A stretch of 49,412 nt of DNA from Clostridia bacterium (GCA_017522345.1 JAFWZN010000045.1:1-49412), one strand, 5' to 3'; positions 16,136 to 29,993 are shown, counted from the first letter of the stretch. Made by a program: numbers and translations. Notes: generated by a model not told the origin, from the sequence alone.

Positions 16136-16856
16136 CGCCTTCACACTCCCCGACTGCGGCAATCAAAACCGTCACATTGTCTGCGCCGCCCGCGTCAAGC
16201 GCCATCCGAATCAAGGTCGATACCTTTTCCTGGATCGGAGTATCGGAGATCAGCGTCTTTTTGATGACATCGTCCTCCAGATACATCGTTAGCCCATCCG
16301 AGCAAAGCAGCCAGATATCTCCCTTTTGAAGATCAAAGGTAGAAACGTCCGCCTCTACCCTTGGCCAAGGACCGATAGAGCGGGTAATTACGTTTCTTTG
16401 CGGATGCGTGCGCGCCATCTCCGGGGTGATCGCGCCGATTTTCACAAGCTCCTCCACGTAGGAATGATCCGTGGAAGCCCGCATGAGATTTCCTTCGCGC
16501 ATTCGATACGCGCGGCTGTCGCCCACATGACCCAAAACAACCGTATCCTCAGAAAACCACAGCGCGGTCATCGTCGTACCCATGCCCTTTTTGGACGCGT
16601 CCTTTTCCGATTCCAGATACACTTCGCGGTTTGCCTTTCCAAAGGCATAGCGCATTCTGTCCTCAGAAACCGTTTTTTCCGCGCTCAGGATCTCCTTGAG
16701 CATGCGAATGGCCATGCTGCTGGCGACTTCGCCCGCTTTATGTCCGCCCATGCCGTCGGCTACCGCGACAAAGCTTTCGCCCTGCTGCGGCATATAGTAC
16801 GTGTCTTCATTGAGCGTTCGGACGCATCCGACGTCGGTTGCGCAAAAAACTTTCAT
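16128..16856 (-). CDS. stp: PP2C-family protein phosphatase, partner of PrkC
   Basis: 242 aa, usual length. PPM motifs: ATDVGCVRTLNEDTYY, VADGMGGHKAGEVAS, LGHVGDSRAYRMR, LCSDGL and GGADNVTVL, with the metal-binding Asp residues all present. It removes phosphate from Ser/Thr residues and opposes PrkC. It lies 14 bases after rlmN and overlaps prkC, so kinase and phosphatase are co-expressed. Confidence 0.96.
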   Translation of the reverse strand: MKVFCATDVGCVRTLNEDTYYMPQQGESFVAVADGMGGHKAGEVASSMAIRMLKEILSAEKTVSEDRMRYAFGKANREVYLESEKDASKKGMGTTMTALWFSEDTVVLGHVGDSRAYRMREGNLMRASTDHSYVEELVKIGAITPEMARTHPQRNVITRSIGPWPRVEADVSTFDLQKGDIWLLCSDGLTMYLEDDVIKKTLISDTPIQEKVSTLIRMALDAGGADNVTVLIAAVGECEGDE

Positions 16857-16870
16857 GGTGTTCCTCCGTT

Positions 16871-17935
16871 TTACTTGCTGAGTCCATTTTCATTCAGGCG
16901 GGATCGGCGAAGCTGTCCACACGCGCCCTGAATGTCGTCGCCCATCTCCCGGCGGCGCGTTACGGAAATATGCTTATCTTCCAAACGCTTCTGAAAATCC
17001 TTCATCACCCTTTCACCGGGCGTAAACAGATTTCTTTCCTTCACGTCGTTTAAGGGAATCAGGTTTACGTGGCACTGCATGCCGCGAAGGCGGCTGGCGA
17101 GCTCGTCGGCGTTTTCCAAAGAGCAGTTTACATCCTTCACCATCGCGTATTCAAAGATCACGCGTCTGCCTGTCTTTTCGATGTATTCGCGGCACGCATT
17201 TAAAAGCTCGTTCATGCCGTAAGCGTTTGCAACAGGCATCAGGCGCTTTCTGACTTCATCATTGGGCGCATGAAGCGAAATCGACAAAGTAACAGGCATG
17301 CCCTCCCCGGCAAGCTTTTTAATACCCGGAACAAGGCCGCAGGTGGAAAGGGAAACGTTTCTTAAAGAAATGTTCAAACCGCCGGGATCGTTTAGAAGCC
17401 TTAAAAAGCGGACGACTTCGTCATAGTTGTCCATCGGCTCTCCGCTTCCCATCAAAACGACGTTGTGGATTCTGCCCTCGCCGAATTTTTCGGTTATGTG
17501 CCTGTTCACAATCAAAATTTGTCCAAGCATTTCATCGGCGGTCAGATTTCTGACGCAGCCGTCCAAGGTGGACGCGCAAAACGCGCAGCCCATCCGGCAG
17601 CCCACCTGCGTGGATACGCACAATGTATCGCCGTGATGATAACGCATGCGGACGCCCTCGATGATGTTGCCGTCCAGAAGCTCATAAAGGTATTTTTCCG
17701 TGCCGTCCAGCTTTGATTCGATGCTTTCAAGAATCCGTATGCTTTGAGAAATGCAGCTTTCAGAAAGCTTTTCGCGAAGCGCCTTGGAAAGGTTGGTCAT
17801 CTCGGAAAAGTCCCGGCCTCGCATGAGCCACTCGTGCACCTGCTTTGCGCGGAATTTCCCTTCGCCGACTGACTTCATATAGTCCTCGATTTCATTAAGA
17901 AATAAGCCGGACAAGCGAATTTTGTTTTCCATCAT
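16871..17935 (-). CDS. rlmN: Dual-specificity 23S rRNA/tRNA adenine-C2 methyltransferase
   Basis: 354 aa. Radical-SAM cluster CRMGCAFC (Cys113, Cys117, Cys120), MGSGEP, and a C-terminal ACGQLR that supplies the methyl-carrying Cys. The family methylates A2503 in 23S rRNA and A37 in some tRNAs. The ATG overlaps the rsmB stop in an ATGA arrangement; a second ATG follows directly at 17932. Confidence 0.97.
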   Translation of the reverse strand: MMENKIRLSGLFLNEIEDYMKSVGEGKFRAKQVHEWLMRGRDFSEMTNLSKALREKLSESCISQSIRILESIESKLDGTEKYLYELLDGNIIEGVRMRYHHGDTLCVSTQVGCRMGCAFCASTLDGCVRNLTADEMLGQILIVNRHITEKFGEGRIHNVVLMGSGEPMDNYDEVVRFLRLLNDPGGLNISLRNVSLSTCGLVPGIKKLAGEGMPVTLSISLHAPNDEVRKRLMPVANAYGMNELLNACREYIEKTGRRVIFEYAMVKDVNCSLENADELASRLRGMQCHVNLIPLNDVKERNLFTPGERVMKDFQKRLEDKHISVTRRREMGDDIQGACGQLRRSRLNENGLSK

Positions 17936-19254
17936 ACGTCCACCCGGCGCATTCGCGCAATAAAGAATCCCTCAACGCCGTCGCGATTGGGAAGAAGCGA
18001 AAGCATGCCGCCCATAAAGCGGTTTTTGAGCGCGTCGGGCACCCAACGATCGTCCAAATCGAGCTTAAATTCCGGATGATCGAACAGGAACGCCTCTATC
18101 TGTTTTTCGTTTTCCTCGGGCAGAATCGAGCAGGTGGAATACACAAGCACACCGCCGCGCTTTACATACTGCGAGGAGGCTTTCAAAATCTTTTTCTGCG
18201 TATCGATAAGAGACGCAATGCTCTCGTCGGTCACGCGGTATTTAAGGTCGGGCTTGTCGGTCATAACGCCGACGCCGGAACAGGGCGCGTCGATCAGAAC
18301 AGCATCCGCGCTCAGATAGAATTCTTCCTTGGCGACGGAGGCGTCGCGCGCTGCGGCTCTTAAATTGTCAAGCTTGAGCCGCTTGCCCATGGCCTTTAAA
18401 AGCTCCACGCGGTGCGGATGAACGTCCCACGCATGCACGCGGCCCGTTCCCTTCATCATTTCGCACATGAGCGCGCTCTTTCCGCCGGGCGCGGCGCAAA
18501 CGTCGATGACGGTCATGCCGGGTCTGGCGTTCACAGCCATCGCGGAAAGCATGCTGCTTTCGCCCTGAATGGAGAACTCGCCGTCGAAAAAGTCAGGATC
18601 GCCCGCAAGATTGCCCGCGTGGGAAATGAGGTACGCGCCCTCCACAACGCCCTTTTTCCATGCCCAGCCGCGTTTGTTCAGATATTCCTCAAACTGAGCA
18701 AAGTCGCGCTTCATGAGGTTGGGGCGGATGGTTTCGGTGCGCTCTGCAGGACGGAAAGAAACGATCTTTTCCGCCGTTTCAACGCCGTAGGCGTTGATCA
18801 AGCGATGCAAAATCACTTCGCACACGGAATATTTTACGGACAGGTATTTGACCTTATCCTCGTTTTCGTCCGGATATTTGAGGCCCTCGCCCTCTTTGGC
18901 GCGAAGAAGATTTCGAAGCACGCCGTTTACAAACCCGGTTGCTTCATCCTTTCCGATCGCTCGCGCCTGCTTGACCGCCTCGTCCACAGCGGCGTGCGGC
19001 GGAATTTTGTCCATAAACAGAATCTGAGCGCACGCGATGTGAAGAATGTCTTCAATGGCGGGATCGGGCTTGGCGTTTACAAATGCGTTTAAAACATATT
19101 CGATGTTCAGACGATTTTCAACCGCCTGATAGAAAATAGACGTGGCCAGACGGCGATCGTCGGGCGATAAACGCGACTCGCGAAGGCGCTTGTCCAGAGC
19201 CAGCTGAGCATACGCGTCAAAGCGGTTTACGTCCTGAAGAGCATAAAGCGCCAC
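17932..19254 (-). CDS. rsmB: 16S rRNA cytosine-C5 methyltransferase, core
   Basis: 440 aa are counted here from an in-frame GTG at 19254. An N-terminal NusB-like RNA-binding domain (about 1-130) is followed by a SAM methyltransferase with VIDVCAAPGGKSALM, DAPCSGVG (motif IV Cys) and VYSTCSILPEEN (motif VI Cys). The family makes m5C967 in 16S rRNA. The GTG start has no convincing SD and would begin inside the first helix (family members start a few residues earlier, around LDARRVALYAL). The frame stays open upstream to 19518 with no ATG or other good start. The real protein probably begins at ATG 19571 and reaches this frame through a frameshift; see the next entry. Confidence 0.93.
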   Translation of the reverse strand: MALYALQDVNRFDAYAQLALDKRLRESRLSPDDRRLATSIFYQAVENRLNIEYVLNAFVNAKPDPAIEDILHIACAQILFMDKIPPHAAVDEAVKQARAIGKDEATGFVNGVLRNLLRAKEGEGLKYPDENEDKVKYLSVKYSVCEVILHRLINAYGVETAEKIVSFRPAERTETIRPNLMKRDFAQFEEYLNKRGWAWKKGVVEGAYLISHAGNLAGDPDFFDGEFSIQGESSMLSAMAVNARPGMTVIDVCAAPGGKSALMCEMMKGTGRVHAWDVHPHRVELLKAMGKRLKLDNLRAAARDASVAKEEFYLSADAVLIDAPCSGVGVMTDKPDLKYRVTDESIASLIDTQKKILKASSQYVKRGGVLVYSTCSILPEENEKQIEAFLFDHPEFKLDLDDRWVPDALKNRFMGGMLSLLPNRDGVEGFFIARMRRVDV

Positions 19255-19571
19255 GCGTCTTGCGTCCAGCCCCTTAAACTGAGGCTTCTGGACGCGCTCG
19301 GTTTTTTTATCGAAGGTTTTTTTGTCGAAGGATTTCTTCTCGAAACGCTTTCCCTCTGAATTTCTCTTTTCAAACGGCTTTTTGTCGAAGGTTTTTTTAT
19401 CGGAATCCTTCTTCTCAAACGGCTTTTTCTCAAAAGGCTTCTTTTCAAAGAATTTCTTCTCGCCGTCCTTTTTATCAAACGGCTTTTTTCCGAAGGGCTT
19501 GCCTTCCGTCTTTTTCCGTCAAAGGACTTCCTGCCGAAGGTTTTTTTCTGCTGATCGAATTTCTTTTCCAT
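19227..19571 (-). CDS. Lys/Phe-rich N-terminal extension of RsmB, apparently frameshifted
   Basis: ATG 19571 shares its A with the fmt stop (TAATG). The first 19 codons give MEKKFDQQKKTFGRKSFDG, then the frame changes character. Moving back one base at the run of five A (T at 19511-19515 on the + strand) gives KKTEGKPFGKKPFDKKDGEK and a continuing series of KKPFEKK / KKTFDKK units that runs straight into LDARRVALYAL of RsmB. The uncorrected frame runs 114 codons, overlaps rsmB by 28 bases and ends in unrelated sequence. The repeat style is continuous across the shift. This suggests one gene of about 547 codons with a missing A (real or assembly error) or, less likely, programmed -1 slippage. 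The extension is basic and low-complexity; a non-specific RNA-binding tail is inference. Confidence 0.7.
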   Translation of the reverse strand: MEKKFDQQKKTFGRKSFDGKRRKASPSEKSRLIKRTARRNSLKRSLLRKSRLRRRIPIKKPSTKSRLKREIQRESVSRRNPSTKKPSIKKPSASRSLSLRGWTQDAWRFMLFRT

Positions 19572-20509
19572 TATTCTTCATCAAACCTCGCACCCAGTTT
19601 TTTCCCGGAAAGATACGCCTTTGCCGTCATTCGTTTCGCGTTCGGCGCCTGCATTTCGATAATTTCGATGGTTTCGCCGTTTCCGCACGCGACGATAAGG
19701 CCCTCCTTCGCGCTTGCGGCGATTACCGTGCCGGGCGTTTCCTGAGTAGTTCTCTCGCACTTTTTCGCAAGCCACACCTTGACAACCTCGCCGTTTATCT
19801 TGGAAAATGCGCCCGGCCATGGGTTCACGCCGCGAACAAGGCAGTCGATTTCCTGCGCATGCTTCGTCCAGTCGATCTTTCCAAGCTCTTTGGAAAGCAT
19901 GGGATCATAGGTCATTTCCTCTTCCTTCTGGGGCACGGGCGTGATTCTGCCTTCCCAGTAGGCGGGAAGCGTTTCCTTCAAAAGCGCTGCGCCCACATAC
20001 GACAGGCGCTCTGTGAGCTGTCCTGCAGTTTCGCTATCGCCGATTTCGACTTCTCTTTTAAGAAGCATATCGCCCGTATCAAGGCCGACGTCCGTCAGCA
20101 TCGTAGTTACGCCGGTGACTTTTTCTCCCTGAATAATCGACCAGTTAATGGGCGCGGAGCCCCTGTGCTTTGGAAGCAGTGAGGCGTGCACGTTAACCGT
20201 TCCAAGGCGCGGAACCTCCAAAAGCTTTTTGGACAAAATCTGGCCGAACGCCGCCGTCACCACGATATCGGGCTTGAGGCTGCGCATTGTGTCCAGACCT
20301 TCCTGCTTTCTCACGCGTTCAAACTGGAAAACAGGGACGCCTCTGGCCTCGGCTTCGCGCTTGACGGGCGTAACCTCGACCTTGTGACCGCGTCCGACGG
20401 GACGGTCGGGCTGGGTGAAAACGCCCACGACCTCCACATTCTCCATTTCAAATAAAGCCTTTAAAGACGGCACGGCAAATTCGGGCGTGCCCATAAAGAC
20501 GATGCGCAT
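19571..20509 (-). CDS. fmt: Methionyl-tRNA formyltransferase
   Basis: 312 aa. GTPEFAVPSLKAL at the start, FTQPDRPVGRG, and NVHASLLPKHRGSAPINWSI followed by GLDTGDML. The Asn-His and Asp residues of the active site are intact, and a C-terminal OB-like domain follows. It formylates initiator Met-tRNA using 10-formyl-THF. It sits 3 bases after def, the deformylase that later removes the same formyl group. Confidence 0.97.
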   Translation of the reverse strand: MRIVFMGTPEFAVPSLKALFEMENVEVVGVFTQPDRPVGRGHKVEVTPVKREAEARGVPVFQFERVRKQEGLDTMRSLKPDIVVTAAFGQILSKKLLEVPRLGTVNVHASLLPKHRGSAPINWSIIQGEKVTGVTTMLTDVGLDTGDMLLKREVEIGDSETAGQLTERLSYVGAALLKETLPAYWEGRITPVPQKEEEMTYDPMLSKELGKIDWTKHAQEIDCLVRGVNPWPGAFSKINGEVVKVWLAKKCERTTQETPGTVIAASAKEGLIVACGNGETIEIIEMQAPNAKRMTAKAYLSGKKLGARFDEE

Positions 20510-20512
20510 TTA

Positions 20513-20977
20513 TTATTCGTCCTCCCTGCCGGTCACGTCTTCGATGATCTTGTCCACATATAAAACGCCGTCCAGATGATCAAGCTCGTGGCACAGCGCA
20601 CGCGCAAGCAGACCCGTGCCCTCGACCTCAATCAGCTGTCCCTTTCGGTTGATCGCCTGAACCACGCATCTTTCGGGACGTTCGACGGTGGCTCTGCGTC
20701 CGGGAACGCTTAAGCACCCTTCCACATCCACATAACTTCCCTCGGTTTCGACGATTTCAGGATTGATCAATTCTAAAAGTCCCTCGCCTACGTCGATGAC
20801 GACCACGCGCCTTAATACGCCCACCTGCGGCGCGGCAAGACCTACGCCGTCGGCGGCATACATGGTGTCCGCCATGTCGTCCAGCAGGGTTTTAAGTCTT
20901 TTGTCGATTTCCGTCACGGGACGGCTGGTTTTGCGCAGGGTCTCGTCGCCCTCGCGCAGGATTCTGCGAATTGCCAT
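20513..20977 (-). CDS. def: Peptide deformylase
   Basis: 154 aa from ATG 20977, preceded by GGGGGAG. An upstream in-frame ATG at 21010 overlaps the priA stop but lacks an SD and adds 11 residues not typical of the family. All three family motifs are present: [18 protein letters not shown] and HELDHLDG (HEXXH, metal ligands). It removes formyl from nascent proteins. Confidence 0.96.
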   Translation of the reverse strand: MAIRRILREGDETLRKTSRPVTEIDKRLKTLLDDMADTMYAADGVGLAAPQVGVLRRVVVIDVGEGLLELINPEIVETEGSYVDVEGCLSVPGRRATVERPERCVVQAINRKGQLIEVEGTGLLARALCHELDHLDGVLYVDKIIEDVTGREDE

Positions 20978-21009
20978 ATTCGTCTCCCCCTTAAAAGAAA
21001 GCCATTTCA

Positions 21010-23244
21010 TCAGATCATGCTCGCGGGATTGACTTCAAGCTCAATTCTGACCTTGTCCATCCCGCCTTCGGCAATTTCCTCCATCATGGCTGTGATTTCA
21101 TTGACTCTGCCTTTTGAAAGCATTTTTACATAAACCTGCCAGCGATATTCGCCCCTAAGCATTTTAATCGGCGCAGGCGCGGCCTGAACGGCCAAAACAT
21201 CTGAATGCCATTTGTTGTTCGTGAGAATTATATTGATTCTGTCCTGAATCCGCATCGCCGCTTCCTCAGGCGCCTTCATATCCTTTGAAGAAATGACGAG
21301 GCGCGAAATTACGGTATACGGCGGATACAGGGCGTGTTTTCTGTAATTTGCTTCCGTGTGATAAAACGCGCGATAGTCCTGTTTCACGGCGCATTTAAGC
21401 GCATAATGGTCGGGCGTATACGTCTGAATAACCACCTTGCCCGGGCTGTCGCTGCGTCCGGCGCGACCCGCCACCTGCGTAAGCAGCTGAAATGTTCTTT
21501 CCGAGCTTCTGTAATCGGGAAGGTTCAAAGTTGTATCCGCCGCGATTACGCCGACCAGCGTAACGTTTGGAAAATCCAGTCCCTTAGCGATCATCTGGGT
21601 GCCGACCAGAATTCTTGTTTCGCCCTTTCTGAACGCGTCCAGAATTTTGGCATGGCCGTCCTTGCCCTGCGTGGTGTCCACGTCCATACGTCCGACGGGA
21701 ACGCCGGGGAAAAGCTGCCTTGCTTCCTCCTCAACCTTCTGCGTGCCCGCGCCGAAAAATTTGATAAATTTGCTCTGGCACGCCGGACATTTTACCGGCG
21801 GCCTCAGCGTTTTTCCGCAATAGTGGCAATGCATGTTGCCGTCCGACTGATGATAGGTCATGGAAACGTCGCACTCGCCGCATTTTTCCACATGTCCGCA
21901 CGCACGGCAGGAAACAAAGGTCGAGTGTCCGCGCCGGTTGATAAACAGCATCGCCTGTTTTCCGTTTTCCAGACATTTTTTCATTTCGCTTACAAGCCTT
22001 CCGGAAAAAATGCCCTTGTTGCCCATTTCGAATTCGCGCCTCATGTCCACGATTTCGCATTCGGGAAGCCGTCTGCCCATGACGCGCTTATTAAGCTCCA
22101 GAAGCGACAGCCTGTTTTCGGGCCTGACGCCCGGCATCGCGCGCATATAGGTCTGAATGGACGGCGTCGCGCTTCCGAGAAGCAGTACGGCCTTCGCCAT
22201 CAAACATCTCTGCCACGCGACCTCTCGCGCATCGTATCTCGGGCGCTTTTCGCTTGAATATGCGCCCTCATGCTCTTCATCAATGATGATCGCGCCCAGA
22301 TTTTTTACCGGCGCAAACACCGCGCTTCTCGCGCCGATGACGACGCGCGCTTCACCCATGCGAATTCTTTCCCACTCGTCGTAGCGTTCGCCCTGAGACA
22401 GGCGCGAATGAATGACGGCGGCGCTTTTTCCGAATCTTGCGTGAAACCAGCCCACCATCTGGGGCGTCAGCGCGATTTCGGGCACAAGCACGATCGCATC
22501 CTTTCCGCGCTTAAAAACCTCGCGGATCAAGCGGATATATACTTCGGTTTTTCCGCTCCCGGTCACGCCGTGAAGCAGAAACCTGCCTCCGCCGTGATCA
22601 AGCGCGTTCACAAGCTCGTCCGCCGCCGACTGCTGACCCGGCATAAGATCAGGATCGACATGCGCCCGCCCGTTATCGTCCACGCTGGGCGCGCGGCGCA
22701 CGCGGTCATCTACAATGCGGATGATGCCTTTTTCCAATAAAGCCGCGATTGCTGCGCTTGCGCCGGGGATGATTTCGTTTAGATACGCCGTAGGCTTTGC
22801 GCCCGTATTAAGCGCTCTGACGACCTCCAGCTGCTTGGGCGCACGCTTTAAAAGCGCCTCCGCTTCCTCCGCGCTCATGGACAGGCTTGCAATTCTGATC
22901 GTCTTTTCCTTCACACGCTGATTGCGCATAACGGATGGAATCATGAGCCTGAATGCGTCTGCAAAATAGCAGTTGTATTTTTTCTGCATCCAAAAAGCAA
23001 GCTCAATCATCTCGGGATAAATGGCGTGCGACTCATCCCGTTTTTTGAGAATGGGCTTGATTTTCTTTTCGTCAAAGCCCGCCTCGTTTTTTAGTTTTAT
23101 GACAAATCCCTCAAGCGTTCTCGGACCAAACGGCACAACCACCATGTCGCCGGGCGACACGGTCATGCCTTCGGGCGCCGCGTATGTGAACGTTTTGTCC
23201 ACATCGCCCGCCGAGAGAAATACAATCACTTCCGCGTATTGCAC
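21010..23244 (-). CDS. priA: Primosomal protein N' (replication restart helicase)
   Basis: 744 aa. The start is read as GTG 23244, with AAGGG about 9 bases upstream and overlapping coaBC by 19 bases. N-terminal DNA-binding domain, then helicase motifs [35 protein letters not shown] and LLGSATPS. A zinc region with eight Cys ([22 protein letters not shown]) is inserted in the helicase core, followed by [19 protein letters not shown] and QVAGRAGRS. PriA reloads the replisome at collapsed forks. Confidence 0.97.
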   Translation of the reverse strand: MQYAEVIVFLSAGDVDKTFTYAAPEGMTVSPGDMVVVPFGPRTLEGFVIKLKNEAGFDEKKIKPILKKRDESHAIYPEMIELAFWMQKKYNCYFADAFRLMIPSVMRNQRVKEKTIRIASLSMSAEEAEALLKRAPKQLEVVRALNTGAKPTAYLNEIIPGASAAIAALLEKGIIRIVDDRVRRAPSVDDNGRAHVDPDLMPGQQSAADELVNALDHGGGRFLLHGVTGSGKTEVYIRLIREVFKRGKDAIVLVPEIALTPQMVGWFHARFGKSAAVIHSRLSQGERYDEWERIRMGEARVVIGARSAVFAPVKNLGAIIIDEEHEGAYSSEKRPRYDAREVAWQRCLMAKAVLLLGSATPSIQTYMRAMPGVRPENRLSLLELNKRVMGRRLPECEIVDMRREFEMGNKGIFSGRLVSEMKKCLENGKQAMLFINRRGHSTFVSCRACGHVEKCGECDVSMTYHQSDGNMHCHYCGKTLRPPVKCPACQSKFIKFFGAGTQKVEEEARQLFPGVPVGRMDVDTTQGKDGHAKILDAFRKGETRILVGTQMIAKGLDFPNVTLVGVIAADTTLNLPDYRSSERTFQLLTQVAGRAGRSDSPGKVVIQTYTPDHYALKCAVKQDYRAFYHTEANYRKHALYPPYTVISRLVISSKDMKAPEEAAMRIQDRINIILTNNKWHSDVLAVQAAPAPIKMLRGEYRWQVYVKMLSKGRVNEITAMMEEIAEGGMDKVRIELEVNPASMI

Positions 23245-24428
23245 GTAAAAACCCTTTCCACATGATCGAGAATCTTATCGGCAACGTCTTTTTTGGACAT
23301 CCGGGGATATTCCGTCATGCCTTCTTCCGAAAGCACTGAAACTACGTTTGTGTCTGTACCAAAGCCCGCGCCGGGCTTGGTCACATCGTTTGCAACGATC
23401 AAATCTGCGTTTTTTCGTATGCGCTTTCCCTGCGCGTTTTCCGTTACGTTCTCGGTTTCGGCGGCGAAGGCTACAAGCACCTGCCCCTCCCGCTTAACAG
23501 TACCCAAGTGCTTTGCAATGTCTGGCGTGGAAACGAGGGTAAGCGTCATGCTGTCGCCGGTTTTTTTGATTTTCTGATCCTTAACCGTTTCGGGCGTGAA
23601 ATCGGCGGGCGCGGCGGCCTGAATGACGACGTCCGCGCATTTTGCAAGCTCCGTGACGGCTGAAAACATGTCCTGCGTGCTCTCAACGCGCGTAACGCAT
23701 ATGCCTGAGGGTTCGGGAAGGTTTACAGGGCCCGTCACAAGCTCAACCTTTGCCCCTCTGTCCCGCGCGGCTTCAGCGATGGCATAGCCCATTTTGCCGG
23801 TCGAGCGGTTGGTGAGAAACCTGACAGGATCCAGCTTTTCGCGCGTGGGACCCGCGGTGACGAGCACGGTTTTTCCCTCAAAATCGCGCTTGGCAATAAG
23901 GATTTTCTTTGCTTTTTCAAAAATTTCGATAGGCTCCGCCATTCTGCCGACGTCCGTAATTCCGCAGGCAAGCTCGCCCGACGCGGGGCCGACCACAAAA
24001 ACGCCTCGGCTTTTCAGCGTTTCCATGTTCGCCTCTGTGGCTTTGTTTCTCCACATGCCGCTGTTCATCGCCGGGGCAATCAGAACGGGCGTGGTCATCG
24101 CCATGACGGTGGTTGAAAGAAGGTCGTCCGCAATGCCGCAAGCCATCTTTCCAATGATGTTCGCAGTCGCCGGGGCAATCACAGTCAGATCCGCAAAATT
24201 CTGAAGCGAAATGTGCCCGATTTCCCACGCTTTATTGAAATTGTCGGAATAGACCTGCTTTCCCGACAGCGTTTCAAAGGTCAGAGGGCTCACAAATTCC
24301 TTCGCATGCTCCGTCATGACCACGCGAACAGACGCGCCCGCTTTCACAAAAAGGCGCACAAGCTCGCATGCCTTATACGCCGCAATACCGCCGGTTACGC
24401 CGACAACGACATTCTTTCCTGTGAGCAT
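23226..24428 (-). CDS. coaBC: Bifunctional phosphopantothenoylcysteine decarboxylase / phosphopantothenate-cysteine ligase
   Basis: 400 aa, ATG 24428 six bases after TAGGAGG. N-terminal flavin-dependent CoaC: GVTGGIAAYKA, the catalytic His in the WEIGHISL region, PAMN, and SGELACG with the catalytic Cys. C-terminal CoaB: TAGPTREKLDPVRFLTNRS, FAAETEN and VANDVTKPGAGFG. Both halves are complete. It makes 4'-phosphopantetheine for coenzyme A. Confidence 0.97.
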   Translation of the reverse strand: MLTGKNVVVGVTGGIAAYKACELVRLFVKAGASVRVVMTEHAKEFVSPLTFETLSGKQVYSDNFNKAWEIGHISLQNFADLTVIAPATANIIGKMACGIADDLLSTTVMAMTTPVLIAPAMNSGMWRNKATEANMETLKSRGVFVVGPASGELACGITDVGRMAEPIEIFEKAKKILIAKRDFEGKTVLVTAGPTREKLDPVRFLTNRSTGKMGYAIAEAARDRGAKVELVTGPVNLPEPSGICVTRVESTQDMFSAVTELAKCADVVIQAAAPADFTPETVKDQKIKKTGDSMTLTLVSTPDIAKHLGTVKREGQVLVAFAAETENVTENAQGKRIRKNADLIVANDVTKPGAGFGTDTNVVSVLSEEGMTEYPRMSKKDVADKILDHVERVFTCNTRK

Positions 24429-24460
24429 AATGCCTCCTAAACTGTCATTCAGAATAGCGC

Positions 24461-24496
24461 AAAGCCGAAGCAGGCCATTTTTCAGCTCGCTTCGGC
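24461..24496 (-). terminator. Hairpin between rpoZ and coaBC, partial terminator
   Basis: GCCGAAGC (24464-24471) and GCTTCGGC (24489-24496) form an 8-bp stem with a 17-nt loop. Only TTT follows on the - strand before GCGC, so it may attenuate rather than stop transcription into coaBC. It fills the 93-base gap after rpoZ. Confidence 0.45.
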
Positions 24497-24521
24497 GTTA
24501 TTTACCATTTTTAGGGCGCGT

Positions 24522-24731
24522 TTATTCATCCGCTTCTTCCGTGCGGGAATAAGTGATGAGGCCGCGATGGATTTCTTCAATCGCAATGGACAGGGGTTTG
24601 TTTTCCTTGGTATCAAACAGGGGCTGCTCGCCTTCAATCAGCTGACGGGCGCGCTTGGCAGCCTCAACGGCCAGCGTATAACGGCAATCAACGCGCTTTA
24701 AGAGCTCGCCAATGGGGGGATCGATCATCAT
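24522..24731 (-). CDS. rpoZ: RNA polymerase omega subunit
   Basis: 69 aa from ATG 24731 (MMIDPPIGELL), 9 bases after GGAGG at 24741-24745; the longer frame to 24764 runs through the SD and is rejected. CRYTLAVEAAKRARQL and KPLSIAIEEIHRGLITY are omega hallmarks. The subunit helps assemble and stabilise RNA polymerase. In Bacillus and many clostridia the genes before it are remA and gmk; here yicC is directly upstream. Confidence 0.94.
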   Translation of the reverse strand: MMIDPPIGELLKRVDCRYTLAVEAAKRARQLIEGEQPLFDTKENKPLSIAIEEIHRGLITYSRTEEADE

Positions 24732-24765
24732 GGGGAAGTTCCTCCTTATATCCGAATGGATCAAT

Positions 24766-25638
24766 TTATTCTACATTCTGAAGCTGTTCGCGCAGCTTTT
24801 CAATGGCGCTTTTGCATGCAATCACAGACTGCGTAATCGGGATATCCTGCGATTTTGAAGAGATGGTATTGACCTCGCGGTTCATCTCCTGAACGATAAA
24901 ATCAAGGCTTCTGCCGACGGGCTCGGACAAAGCGCATTTCTCCCTCGCCTGACGGATATGGCTTTTAAGCCGCACATTTTCCTCCGCGATCGCCGCGCGG
25001 TCCGCCATAATGGCAACCTCCTGCGCAAGGCGGCTTTCGTCGAGCTGTCCGCCTAAAAGTTCCTCGACGCGGGCCTTCAGCTTCGCCTGATACTCCAAAA
25101 CCGTTTCGGGATAGCGCTTTTCGATAAACTCGTTTTCCTTCTCGATTTCGGAAATCTTTAAAAGCATGTCGGCCTTCATGGCCTCGCCCTCTTTTAAGCG
25201 CATGGCGTTTAAATTGTCCAGCGCATCGTTCATGGTTTTGAGCATAAGCTCCTTAAGCGCCTCTTCATCCTCCGCGTTTTCGGTGATTCGAAGGGCGTCG
25301 GGAAGGCGGGAAATCAGGGAAAGGGAGCGGTCGTCGCGAAGGCCGGTTTCCTTTTCAATTTCGTCAAGCGCCGTCATATACGCCTTAACAAGGCCCATAT
25401 CAGCGGTGACAATCTTGGAATCATCCCGAAGATTCACATATGTACAGAACACGTCCACATGACCGCGGGAAAGCTTGCCTGCGATCGCTTTTCTCGCCGC
25501 ATCCTCAAGGAATGCAAAGGAGCGCGGCATGCGGAAGTTTAGGTCCAGAAAGCGATGGTTCACGCTTTTTAATTCGATTGTCATTGTGCGGCCGTCCGCC
25601 TGATTGGTCGCGCGGCCGTAACCCGTCATGGAATACAT
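24766..25638 (-). CDS. yicC: YicC-family endoribonuclease-like protein
   Basis: 290 aa from ATG 25638 (MYSMTGYGRA), the usual YicC start. An ATG at 25629 and a longer frame to 25659 are alternatives, and the SD-like GAGAGG is rather distant. It has the conserved N-terminal MTGYGRA, ELKSVNHRFLDLNFRMP, and the C-terminal DUF1732 part with SLDFIVQEMNREVNTISSKS. YicC/YloC proteins have been reported as ribonucleases acting on structured or small RNAs. It is the first gene of the long operon to rpe. Confidence 0.92.
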   Translation of the reverse strand: MYSMTGYGRATNQADGRTMTIELKSVNHRFLDLNFRMPRSFAFLEDAARKAIAGKLSRGHVDVFCTYVNLRDDSKIVTADMGLVKAYMTALDEIEKETGLRDDRSLSLISRLPDALRITENAEDEEALKELMLKTMNDALDNLNAMRLKEGEAMKADMLLKISEIEKENEFIEKRYPETVLEYQAKLKARVEELLGGQLDESRLAQEVAIMADRAAIAEENVRLKSHIRQAREKCALSEPVGRSLDFIVQEMNREVNTISSKSQDIPITQSVIACKSAIEKLREQLQNVE

Positions 25639-25677
25639 GAAATGCTTAACGCCTCTCAATCCATCTTAATCCAATTT

Positions 25678-25683
25678 ATTATA
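25678..25683 (-). promoter_or_regulatory. Extended -10 promoter for the yicC-rpe operon
   Basis: On the - strand TATAAT (25683-25678) is preceded by TGA, giving an extended -10 about 40 bases before the yicC start. No good -35 is seen at 16-18 bases (best AACACA), which fits an extended -10 element. The ligA-yicC gap has no obvious terminator. Confidence 0.65.
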
Positions 25684-25730
25684 TCACATTCTGCATGCAT
25701 TTGTGTTATCGAACAATGAAATTATTATGC

Positions 25731-29993
<4,263 letters not shown>

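Noticed and set aside
19505..19525. Programmed -1 frameshifting as the firm explanation for rsmB
   Set aside because: The site reads GGA AAA AGA in the first frame, not the classic A AAA AAG heptamer in the right phase, and no downstream stimulatory stem was evident. A lost A is simpler.
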